The notes under the pieces were generated by a model. That model had not been told where the DNA came from. It worked only from the letters and a program-made list of their open reading frames with translations, and ran no database searches. The position numbers and the translations under genes are program-made. From Isoetes taiwanensis (lineage: Eukaryota; Streptophyta; Lycopodiopsida; Isoetales; Isoetaceae), in NCBI GenBank assembly GCA_021234155.1, contig JAJEKV010000016.1, positions 3,867,896-3,931,895 on the forward strand: DNA of 64,000 nt, read 5' to 3'. This document shows, one piece after another, positions 1-8,689 of the stretch (within the stretch, counting starts at the first letter, position 1; the number at the start of each line of letters is the position of its first letter).

Positions 1-1394
1 TATATCAAGGTTGTAAAATAAGAGATATAAAAGATGGAGCAAAAAGCAAGGGCCGAAAATAGGGCAACAAAAGCTCTCCAATATGGCTAATGTTTTAGGG
101 TTAGGGCACGCTCTTCATCAAGCAAGATACAGATCAAGCGGAAGAAAATAGAAGGCGAGGGCCACGAGGCAGAAAAATCGGTGCTCAGATAAGCTTGGAC
201 ATGGCATTTATTTGACGTTATTTTGATGGAACAGGTCTGTTAAGCTTTTGACGATTGCAAAATGTGATTTTGGCTATGACAAAGATAGAGGGCAGTGAGG
301 GTCTGGGCAGAAGAATCCGGTACATAGTGAAGATGGGCAAAATTTCAGCAGTAGCCTTGTGGCTATGGCGGTTTATGCAAGGAATCGCTGTAGCAGAGAT
401 GTGAAAGTTACATGATGCAAAAGATATGGCAGTATTTCGGCAGTACATATCCAGATATTAGGATCTGAAGCTTTAGATAAGCCTTGCAGGGTCATTATGC
501 CTTCTTCTGATACTGTTTCTGAGATAGAATAAGTACAATAGGGGCATAGAATCAGATTTAGCATTATCCAAGAAGAACTAAAAAGCAATGCTCTGCCCCA
601 ATGATCAATCTTAAATTTGAGATATAACTGCCTGAATGCGAATAAACCCTCTGCTCCAAATCTTAAATTTGAGATATAACAGCCTGAATGCAAGTAAACC
701 CTCTGCTCCAGAGGATTCTGAATCGATATAATTCCAATAAATCTCTTTTTCTGCATTTTAGACTTGAATAAAACTTCTGTTATTGATGATCCACGGGTTC
801 ATGTGAATAAAGCAGCTTCACGTCAATAAAGCAGAACTAGATAAGAAGAACCGTATAAGATCAACTAGGGGAAGCTTGTGGTCCCACCAGGAGTGCCATA
901 ATGTTGAACCTGGTTCCCCAGCCAGGCCAACACCCATAAAATCTCATCTCAAGAAAAAATCAATTGAATATGAACTGAATGAGACATCAAAATTTGCACA
1001 GAGATAAATATTTTCTTCAATAAAGCATGATCAAAATACAAAAGAAATCCCCTTGCAAGGGCCTTCAATCTAATGAAGAGGAGGCTGCCACCCTCCTCTT
1101 AGAGCATTGCCACCATGCTCCTAAGAATCCATCGAAGGAAGAGGAGGAGCTTTTGCTCCTCAAAATACTTATATTTTTTACAACAAAATCTAGACTGTCC
1201 AATTCCACCCCTTCATCTAAACCATTAAAATCGCCTCTTCATCCTCGCCCTTCAATTCTTCACCTCTTCATCTCCACCATACCATACACCATTATAATAT
1301 TTTAACATTGCCCCAAATTACAATTTTTAACTATTGCCCCAAATAATATCTTCTCAATCGCCACATAGACATGTTGGACCACTTGTGGTTCAAC
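1..1394. other. intergenic or decayed repeat, no gene recognised
   Basis: I find no recognisable domain on either strand. The longest open frame is a minus-strand stretch of 127 codons at 373-756, and it is explained by a short tandem repeat, not by a protein family. A purine-rich stretch lies at about 1,070-1,155. The old gypsy array begins abruptly near 1,395. Confidence 0.5.
607..710. repeat. 52-bp tandem duplication, two copies
   Basis: Two head-to-tail copies of a 52-bp unit (607-658 and 659-710). Both begin AATCTTAAATTTGAGATATA and end in CTCTGCTCCA. They differ at only a few positions. The repeat explains the duplicated peptide in the minus-strand open frame here. Confidence 0.85.
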
Positions 1395-2121
1395 ATGGTT
1401 AAACCAGAGCATAACTTGCTCTGGAGTAACATCCTTCACATAGAAATCTGGCATTTTAACCCGTTCAAGAGACTTGATCTCTTCTTCTGATAATTCTCCC
1501 AGAGAATCTTCAGATGGGTTATTACCTTTATGATTCTCTATGTTTACTTGAGGGATCTCAGCTGCAACTCCAAGTTGTTTGCTATTAACTCCTCCAACAG
1601 CATCGTTTCTAGGTTCTCCGCTTGGCCCCAGGCCTATGGCAGCACCTCTTGCTTCCTGCAAGTACTTTTCCATGGTGGACATCAGACGTTGCTCTCGGGC
1701 ATTTCCCTCGGAAGCCCAAATGATCAACTGCTCTTGAAATTTTCCCAAAATTTTCTTCAGCAGTTTTTGCTCTTTACGAGTTTTCTCAAACTCTTCATTG
1801 AGCTGATGGAACCTCTGTACCAATGGTTCCTCAGTTGCATTGTTTTGCCCCTGATGGTTTTCTATGGAAGGGTTTATGTTACCTGGCTGAGGTTCTCCTC
1901 CCTGAAGATCATTCTCCTTGGTAACCACTTCCTGAGTTTCATTTCTGGAGCCATCTTCCTTGGCCCCCTCAACCTCTGCCTCGAATTTAAATTCAGACGA
2001 TGTCCTGCAAAGCTGGCAGTATTCCCTCATCAGCAAGGTGAACTTCTGGCGTACTATCCACTGGCTGCCCCATACCTGCTAGAACATTCTCAGAAACATT
2101 CTCAGGTCCCTGATCTGCCAT
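1395..2121 (-). pseudogene. Ty3/gypsy gag fragment, array unit 1 (degraded)
   Basis: This is a minus-strand gag N-terminal region of the old gypsy family. It shares sequence throughout with the two gag units to its right, including the acidic stretch after the start and the motif ELSEEEIKSLERVKMPDF. The family start codon would lie at 2,119-2,121, in the context MADQ, but the frame is broken: part of the acidic region near 2,000 is deleted. The C-terminal side ends at about 1,395, inside the gag core, where unrelated sequence begins. This is the most diverged member of the tandem array. Gag would form the virus-like particle; this copy cannot. Confidence 0.8.
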
Positions 2122-2140
2122 TAAGCTCTGATAACAAAAT

Positions 2141-2542
2141 TGTCACGCAGCAATTCTGCAGCTTCCCAAACAACGGGAAAGGGCCACCCGTCTACTGCCC
2201 ACTCCACGAGCTTCTAGAGTTTCCCACGACCGATGGGACTAATCTCCCAGAGATTAACCAAAAAGCCCAACTTCCTCTTGATTCTAAGAACTAGAATCGA
2301 ATAATCCTTTGCACACAAGGATTGACGAATTATCTCCCGGAGATAATTATTTGGATGCAGTTATGATCTTGGCAATCAATTCCAGTTCTGCAATTCAATC
2401 CAAGCAATGCCTTCGTATTCCAAATACAAGCAAAGTCCTTGCAATGATCAAACCGAAATGCTTGCATGCCATACAAGCAATAATCAGTAAGAAAGATTCT
2501 TCCGATTCTTCCCACGACCACCCAGTGATGTAGCAAAGAGCC
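2141..2542 (-). mobile_element. partial LTR of the old gypsy family, array unit 1
   Basis: About 400 bp matching the 3' portion of the LTR that is complete, though split, at 5,645-5,779 plus 26,358-27,122. In minus orientation it ends in GCGTGACA, just before a degraded primer-binding site (about 2,122-2,136). On the other side it joins the gag zinc-knuckle region of unit 2 at about 2,542. The same LTR/gag join recurs at 4,287. Confidence 0.75.
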
Positions 2543-3883
2543 ACACAATGCCACAGTTATAACACCCCTTGGATGTTTTAGTTTTAGCACTAGCCTCTTT
2601 AGGCTTATCCATCCGCTTTTCCTTAGCCGGATTTTTCTTTTGCTTTTTGGAAGGTGACCCAGTCTGATCGGCATCCCCTGTCCTCTTTGCCTTCCATTCA
2701 ACAATTCTTTGGGCTTTACGAGATTCCTCGCTACCAACCAGCTTCCTAGTCAGTTCTACCGCAAGTCAAAACTCGCAGGCTCGACTTGAAGCATATGCTT
2801 TTGAATATTGGGATCCTTTAGCCCATTCACGAAATGATCAACCCTCATTCCGGTTGTCAATTCTGGCAAACGCGAGAACAATGCTCATAGTTCTGCCACA
2901 TAATCTTGCAGAGTCCCAATCTGCACAGTTTCCTTCAACTATATCAAGGCATGTCGCCGGTCATAGTGGGGAGCATACTCTTGCCTGAATAGCTTATAAA
3001 ATTCAACCCAAGTGCATAGCTTTCGTCCATCTTCAGTATGGGTATCCCACCATTCGGCCGCCCGACCCTTAAGCTTCAATGTGGCATAGAATAAACGAGC
3101 AAGCTCGCTTTTCTTTGTTGCCGCAAAATAAAGTTTCATTTGGTTAAACCAGAGTATAGCTTGCTCTGGAGTAACATCCTTCCCATCGAAATGTGGCATT
3201 TTAACCTATTCAAGAGACTTGATCTCTTCTTCTGACAATTCTCCCAGAGAACCTTCAGATGGGTTATTACCTTCATGATTCTCTATGTTTACTTGAGGGA
3301 TCTCAGCTGCAACTCCAAGTTGCTTGCTATTAACCCCTCCAACAACATCGTTTCTAGGTTCTCTGCTTGACCCCAAGCGTATGGCAGCACCTCTTGCTTC
3401 CTGCAAGTACCTATCCATGGTGGACATCAGACGCTGCTCTCGGGCATTTCCCCCGGAAGCCCAAGTACTCAATTGCTCTTGAAATTTTCCCAAAATTTCC
3501 TTCAGCAGTTTTTGCTCTTTACGAGTTTTCTCAAACTCCTCATTGAGCTGATGGAACATCTGTACCAATGGTTCCTCAGTTGCATTGTTTTGCCCCTGAG
3601 GGTCTTCTACGGAAGGGTTTATGTTACCTGGCTGACGTTCTCCTCCCTGAGGATCATTCTCCTTGGTAACCACTTCCCGAGTTTCATTTCTGGCGCCATC
3701 TTCCTTGGCCCCCTCAACCTCTGCCTCGAATTCAAATTCAGGCAGATCATCATCCAGATGGATGTCCTGCAAAGCTGGCAGTATTCCCTTATCATCAGGG
3801 TGAACTTCTGGCATAATATCCACTGGCTGCCCCATACCTGCTGGAACATTCTCAGAAACATTCTCAGGTCCTTGATCTGCCAT
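2543..3883 (-). pseudogene. Ty3/gypsy gag, array unit 2
   Basis: This minus-strand gag starts at 3,883 (MADQGPENVSENVPAG) and runs leftward through an acidic region, a coiled-coil-like stretch (QLNEEFEKTRKEQKLLKEIL) and the retrotransposon-gag core (PEQAILWFNQMKLYFAATKK, then AEWWDTHTEDGRKL). It continues into the zinc-knuckle linker and is cut off at 2,543, within the CCHC box. The frame is interrupted at about 3,200 and 2,940. The upstream primer-binding site is altered. A plus-strand frame of 176 codons covering this DNA is antisense shadow. It is near-identical to unit 3, so the duplication is younger than the family. Confidence 0.85.
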
Positions 3884-3901
3884 TATACCCTCATACCAAA
3901 T

Positions 3902-4287
3902 TGTCACGCAGCAATTCTTCAGCTTCCCAAACAATGGGGAAGGGCCACCGGTCTACCGCCCACTCTACGAACTCCCAGAGTTCCCCACGATCGATGGGAT
4001 TAATCTCCCAGAGATAACCAGGAAGCCCAGCTTCCTCTTGATTCTAACAACTAGAATCGAATAATCCTTTGCACACAAGGATTCACGAATTATCTCCCAG
4101 AGATAATTCTTTGGAGGCAATCAATTCCAGTTCTGCAATTCAATGCAAGCAATGCCTTTTTATTCCAAATACAAGCAAAGTCCTTGCAATGATCAAACCG
4201 AAATGCTTGCAAGTCACACAAGCAATAATCAGTAAGAAAGATTCTTCCAATTCTTTCCACGACCAGCCAGTGGTGTAGCAAAGAGCC
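3902..4287 (-). mobile_element. partial LTR of the old gypsy family, array unit 2
   Basis: About 386 bp homologous to 2,141-2,542. It has the same terminal GCGTGACA (minus orientation) and the same abrupt join to a gag zinc-knuckle segment at 4,287/4,288. Because both joins fall at the same base, the array most likely arose by tandem duplication of one already rearranged unit. Confidence 0.75.
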
Positions 4288-5626
4288 ACACAATGCCACA
4301 GTTATAACATCCCTTGGATGTTAGTTTTAGCACTAGCCTCTTTAGGCTTATCCATCCGCTTTTCCTTAGCCGGATTTTTCTTTTGCTTTTTGGAAGGTGA
4401 CCCGGTCTGAGAGGCACCCCCTGTCCTCTTTGCCTTCTATTCAGCAATTCTTGGGGCGTTACAGGATTCTTCCCTACCAACCAGCTTCCTAGCCAGTTCT
4501 ACTGCAAGCTCAAAACTTGCAGGCTCGACTTGAAGCATATGCTTTTGAATATTGGCATCCTTTAGCCCATTCACGAAATGATCAACCCTCATTCTGGTTG
4601 TCAATTCTGGCAAACGCGAGCACAACGCTCGTAGTTCTACCACATAATCTTGCAGAGTCCCAGTCTACACAGTTTCTTTCAACTGTATCAAGGCATGTCG
4701 AGGTCATAGTGGGGAGCATACTCTTGCCTGAATAGCTTACAAAATTCAGCCCAAGTGCGTAGCTTTCGTCCATCTTCAGTATGGGTATCCCACCATTCGG
4801 CCGCCCGACCCTTAAGCTTCAATGTGGCATAGAATAAACGAGCAAGCTCGCTTTTCTTTGTTGCCGCAAAATAAAGTTTCATTTGGTTAAACCAGAGTAT
4901 AGCTTGCTCTGGAGTAACATCCTTCCCATCGAAATGTGGCATTTTAACCTATTCAAGAGACTTGATCTCTTCTTCTGACAATTCTCCCAGAGAACCTTCA
5001 GATGGGTTATTACCTTCATGATTCTCTATGTTTACTTGAGGGATCTCAGCTGCAACTCCAAGTTGCTTGCTATTAACCCCTCCAACAACATCGTTTCTAG
5101 GTTCTCTGCTTGACCCCAGGCGTATGGCAGCACCTCTTGCTTCCTGCAAGTACCTATCCATGGTGGACATCAGACGCTGCTCTCGGGCATTTCCCCCGGA
5201 AGCCCAAGTACTCAATTGCTCTTGAAATTTTCCCAAAATTTCCTTCAGCAGTTTTTGCTCTTTACGAGTTTTCTCAAACTCCTCATTGAGCTGATGGAAC
5301 ATCTGTACCAATGGTTCCTCAGTTGCATTGTTTTGCCCCTGAGGGTCTTCTACGGAAGGGTTTATGTTACCTGGCTGACGTTCTCCTCCCTGAGGATCAT
5401 TCTCCTTGGTAACCACTTCCCGAGTTTCATTTCTGGCGCCATCTTCCTTGGCCCCCTCAACCTCTGCCTCGAATTCAAATTCGGGCAGATCATCATCCAG
5501 ATGGATGTCCTGCAAAGCTGGCAGTGTTCCCTCATCATCAGGGTGAACTTCTGGCATAATATCTACTGGCTGCCCCATACCTGCTGGAACATTCTCAGAA
5601 ACATTCTCGGGTCCCTGATCTGCCAT
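4288..5626 (-). pseudogene. Ty3/gypsy gag, array unit 3
   Basis: This minus-strand gag starts at 5,626 and lies directly downstream of an intact primer-binding site (5,630-5,641). The layout is as in unit 2: acidic N-terminus (PEVHPDDEGTLPALQDIHLD), coiled-coil-like segment, gag core at about 4,690-4,940, then linker and CCHC start (KGCYNCGIV) before truncation at 4,288. The reading frame is broken near 4,945 and near 4,690. It lies 1,743 bp from unit 2, with a handful of substitutions between the two. It lacks protease, RT, RNase H and integrase, so it is non-functional alone. Confidence 0.85.
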
Positions 5627-5629
5627 TAT

Positions 5630-5641
5630 GCTCTGATACCA
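5630..5641 (-). promoter_or_regulatory. primer-binding site (initiator tRNA-Met), gypsy array unit 3
   Basis: Minus-strand TGGTATCAGAGC, a perfect 12-base complement to the 3' end of plant initiator tRNA-Met. It sits between the LTR end and the gag start at 5,626. Confidence 0.85.
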
Positions 5642-5644
5642 AAT

Positions 5645-5779
5645 TGTCACGCAACAATTCTGCAGCTTCCCAAACAATGGGGAAGGGCCACCGGTCTACT
5701 GCCCACTCTACGAACTCCCAGAGTTCCCCACGATCGATGGGATTAATCTACCAGAGATAACCAGGAAGCCCAGCTTCCT
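5645..5779 (-). mobile_element. 3' part of the old gypsy LTR, left of the nested insertion
   Basis: This is the terminal 135 bp of the old gypsy LTR (minus orientation, ending GCGTGACA). It breaks at the TTCCT target site of the 20.6 kb retrotransposon and resumes at 26,358. The equivalent uninterrupted sequence can be read in the array at about 4,025-4,040. The restored LTR would be about 900 bp with TGTCA...TGACA ends. Confidence 0.85.
5775..5779. repeat. 5-bp target-site duplication TTCCT (left)
   Basis: Identical to 26,353-26,357, flush with the outer ends of the two LTRs. The pre-insertion sequence reads through as in the related array unit at about 4,025-4,040. Confidence 0.92.
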
Positions 5780-7356
5780 TGTGACGTTCCAGCACAGTAT
5801 ACGGTCCCAGGACGTATACTGTACTGCCTCGTCACGCGTACACGCCACTCCGACTGACGTGTACGCCAACGTGTAGCCAAGTGGGTAACCCCTAGGGGGC
5901 AACTTGCTAGGTATGTGCATGTATTAATGTGCACATTTACCAATGTGCACATTTATTAAGGTGCACACCTTTCCATGTGGGCACATTTTGCCACCTAGCC
6001 ATTAAAGGCAAGTGGGCCCATTCCCAATTATCCCACATGCCTAAAGGGATAATTGGAAACCCTAGCCCTAACCCCTTGTCTATTTAGGTAGGAGAAACCC
6101 TATCTTGCCATTTTCGTCCCTAGGGTTCTAGAGCTCTGTTTTGGCTGCTCCAGGAGCCAAAACCGCCTCCCAGACGTTGCCCAAGCGAATTGCACCATTA
6201 GTTTCCATTGATTCGAGCAGTTCAGCAGGATGGTCGAACTCAGGTCAGGAGGAGCAACCCAAGGATTAGGTATTTAGTCAATTTAATAGCCTAAACCGTC
6301 TTCCAGTCATTGTATCAGTAAGTTTAGCCTATTAAATTGCCCATAGCAGCCATCTAGATCTGTAGATACCAAGCTCTAACTAAAGAACCTAACTCTATGC
6401 TATAGATTAGATCTTGTTCTTTAGTTCTTCTGTGATGTATATGGATGATGTATCTCTGTGAACTCCTTGTATTGGGAAGGGGGGTAGAGACCTCAAGCCT
6501 AGTAGTTGATGCTCCTAGTTAGCCTCTCTAGCACACTGTAGATTCGGCCTGTGTACAAGAACCACACCTGGTTGTGGGTGAAGGGGCCAGACTGGCTAAG
6601 AAGGAGGTTCATGTTCTGACTCTTGAACGATCCCTCTGGTGTGTAAGGCCTACCGGGGATCATTGTGACTAGGCCCAATAGCTTACCACTGAGTGCGGGT
6701 AAGGTATGGGCTCGACACCCGTGAAGTGGTGTTCACTTTCCAGTGGGTTTAGTCGAATACGGGCAGTGGCCCTCTAGTCACCTTGAGTCAGCATGTAGAT
6801 CTCTGGAGGGAGTGATCCCTACCTGCCCCATCGGAACTGGGGAGATGAAACCCGGGAATAGCCCTTTTTTGCTATGCATCCGGCGAGCTCTGATCAGGTC
6901 CCAACACTTTTCAGCCTACTCGCAAAGTGTGCACAGGGGAGGGGCGGATGGAGTGGACAACCCAATGCCATGTTCTTATGCCCGGTCAAATCCATTGCCA
7001 TGAATTACATGCCCAATGAACTCGAGACCCAAGCCGCCGTCGTCATCCCTTTGAGTCCGAGCCTTGGGTAGGATTCCCTATGTGATGTGCTGATCTTTGT
7101 CTATGCAGATATGTGGAGGACCATCCTTCGTGATGGTCATATGATGTTGATGTATGTACTACTGACATGTATGTTTACGCTTCCGCAGCTAGGTAGGCCC
7201 TGAGGGAGACAGGGTAAAGGACCCCTTCATTCTTCCCACTGGAACTCTTCAAGGTTGCAGTGATACGTGGAGGGCCCTATATTAGCATGGAGCTGGTATG
7301 GGGATGAACTCTGTTTGTATACGGTGAGTGCAGAGTATATGAGTAGGGGCGTCCAC
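5780..7356 (+). mobile_element. 5' LTR of the 20.6 kb retrotransposon
   Basis: About 1.58 kb starting TGTGACGTTCC. It matches 24,787-26,352 along its whole length with scattered substitutions and many small clustered differences. The right boundary is slightly decayed (GGGGCGTCCA where the 3' copy has GGGGACGTCACA). Open frames inside it show no domain. The core resembles the LTR at 30,741-32,386, for example TTGTATTGGGAAGGGG. Confidence 0.92.
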
Positions 7357-7360
7357 GCGG

Positions 7361-7372
7361 TGGTATCAGAGC
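7361..7372 (+). promoter_or_regulatory. primer-binding site (initiator tRNA-Met)
   Basis: TGGTATCAGAGC, a perfect complement to the initiator tRNA-Met 3' end, 4 bp after the LTR. The same bases occur after the related LTR at 32,386. Confidence 0.9.
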
Positions 7373-7593
7373 AATGTTCTTGGAGACCAAGAGCAAAGCA
7401 CTGACCATGCTCCCAGTAGTACTAACTTGATAGGATCCTTAAACCTCGAAAAGTGGGAAAATTTTTTCTCATTTTTGTAGTTTGTGCTAAGCTAGTAACA
7501 GTTAAGTGAATTGAAACTTAATAAGACTAAAAAGAATAAGACTAAAAAGAATGAGCCAAGGCAAGGTGGTCTCACAGCTCGCGCCTGGTCAAG

Positions 7594-7660
7594 GTCTCAC
7601 AGCTCGCGCCTGGTCAAAGAACTGCACTTTAGTTTTGCAACAGGGCGCAAGCTGTGAGAC
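7594..7660. repeat. 67-bp palindrome, copy 1
   Basis: The arms begin GTCTCACAGCTCGCGCC and end GGGCGCAAGCTGTGAGAC, giving a long imperfect stem with a central CTTTAGTTTT. The left arm is also duplicated directly at 7,569-7,593. Copies of the same length follow at 8,404 and 8,618. Confidence 0.85.
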
Positions 7661-7796
7661 ATTGATGTAAAAGATCTTGAAAAGTCATAAAATTTAAAAA
7701 GTAACTTGGTAATTCGAATTTCAGCCTAGGGACTAGCTAGATTAGTCTAGTTTTCCAATCTATTTGAACCTCATCTTAAAAGGATTCCCGCGGTAG

Positions 7797-7868
7797 CGAG
7801 AATTGAACCTCCCACCCACAGGGTTGAACCCCCAAACCCCCCCGTGCCAACCACTGAGGGCGGGCATC
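7797..7868 (-). mobile_element. tRNA-like SINE head (candidate)
   Basis: On the minus strand this shows a polymerase III A-box-like CTCAGTGGTTGG (about 7,847-7,858) and a B-box-like GGTTCAATTCTCG (about 7,797-7,809) at roughly tRNA spacing. I could not find a clear tail or target duplication, and it does not fold as an intact tRNA because the anticodon arm is a G/C run. A decayed tRNA gene is the alternative. Confidence 0.45.
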
Positions 7869-8011
7869 GTTTGTGTTTGAATTATAATTCTTAATTAGAT
7901 TTAAGCTTTAATAATGTTAGATAATATTAATGGCTAAGCCTTAGACTTAGAACCAAGACCCTTAAGCTAGATAGAGACAGCATCTTGGTAGGCACCAGGA
8001 CTCCGATCGAC

Positions 8012-8259
8012 ATGGCGCGCACCAAACTGACCGCTCGACTTCCTCGATAAAGTGAAGCCGAGGCCAAGGAGGCCAAGGAGGGAAACAAGAAGAGGAGAGG
8101 GCGAATCGAGAACGGGAGGCCAAGGCTCAAGAAGCAGCAGAGCAGAAGCTGGTCCAACATTTTGAAGACTCAACAGCCTGCACTGTTCATGCGAAGCGAG
8201 TAACCCTCATGAGGAAGGACATGCAATTAGCTAATTTAATTAAGGGAGATCCCCAGTAG
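8012..8259 (+). pseudogene. captured histone H3 fragment inside the retrotransposon
   Basis: The plus strand at 8,012 encodes MARTKLTAR, against the universal H3 start MARTKQTAR. It then meets a stop. A second frame ending at 8,259 encodes the H3 C-terminus: [20 protein letters not shown] followed by [15 protein letters not shown], then a short tail and stop. H3 has [20 protein letters not shown] and TIMPKDIQLA in these places. About 50 codons of the H3 middle are missing or unrecognisable and the two ends are in different frames, so no H3 can be made. It lies about 640 bp inside the 5' LTR. No intron is visible, so capture of a processed transcript is likely (inference). Confidence 0.82.
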
Positions 8260-8403
8260 ATATGTTGTGAATAATCAATAATTTTGTTAATACATGATAA
8301 TTTTGAGTAGTTTATGTGTCAAATCTTGCTTAATTAGGGGCGAGTTAGCAAGTAGTAGTTGTTATTTTAGTAAAATAGGATATTCTCGCACCAAAAGTGT
8401 GAT

Positions 8404-8470
8404 GTCTCATTTCCGCGCCTTGTCAAGAAACTAAAGTTTAGTTTTTGAGCGAGGCGCAACACAATGAGAC
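8404..8470. repeat. 67-bp palindrome, copy 2
   Basis: Same length and layout as 7,594-7,660, with arms GTCTCATTTCCGCGCC and GAGGCGCAACACAATGAGAC around CTAAAGTTTAGTTTTT. Both arms changed together (CTCAT pairing with ATGAG), so pairing is kept although the bases differ. Confidence 0.8.
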
Positions 8471-8617
8471 CTTCATACCTAGACCATGTCCAAACTAGAC
8501 CAAAACACCTCCAAATTGACCAAGTAAGGGATCCATTCTGCCTAACTCGAGGAGACTAGTATGAATAGACCCTTAGATCACCCAAATTGGACAAGTTTAA
8601 CCCAATTTACAGCCAAT

Positions 8618-8684
8618 GTCTCACAGCTCGCGCCTGGTCAAAGAACTAAACTTTAGTTTTTGAGCAGGGCGCAACCTGTGAGAC
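8618..8684. repeat. 67-bp palindrome, copy 3
   Basis: Arms GTCTCACAGCTCGCGCC and GGGCGCAACCTGTGAGAC around CTAAACTTTAGTTTTT. The left arm is identical to copy 1. Confidence 0.85.
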
Positions 8685-8689
8685 CTCCA

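Larger units (their letters stand above)
2543..5779 (-). repeat. tandem array of LTR-gag units, period about 1.74 kb
   Basis: Units 2 and 3 repeat the order LTR part, primer-binding site, gag up to the CCHC box. Equivalent points are 1,743-1,745 bp apart (for example gag starts 3,883 and 5,626, LTR ends 3,902 and 5,645). Unit 1 (1,395-2,542) is an older, partly deleted relative. The last LTR of the array is interrupted at 5,779 by the 20.6 kb retrotransposon and continues at 26,358. Confidence 0.8.

Noticed and set aside
3473-4003. Plus-strand open frame of 176 codons, repeated at 5,216-5,746
   Set aside because: It is the antisense of the gypsy gag units and repeats with them. The conserved protein is on the minus strand.
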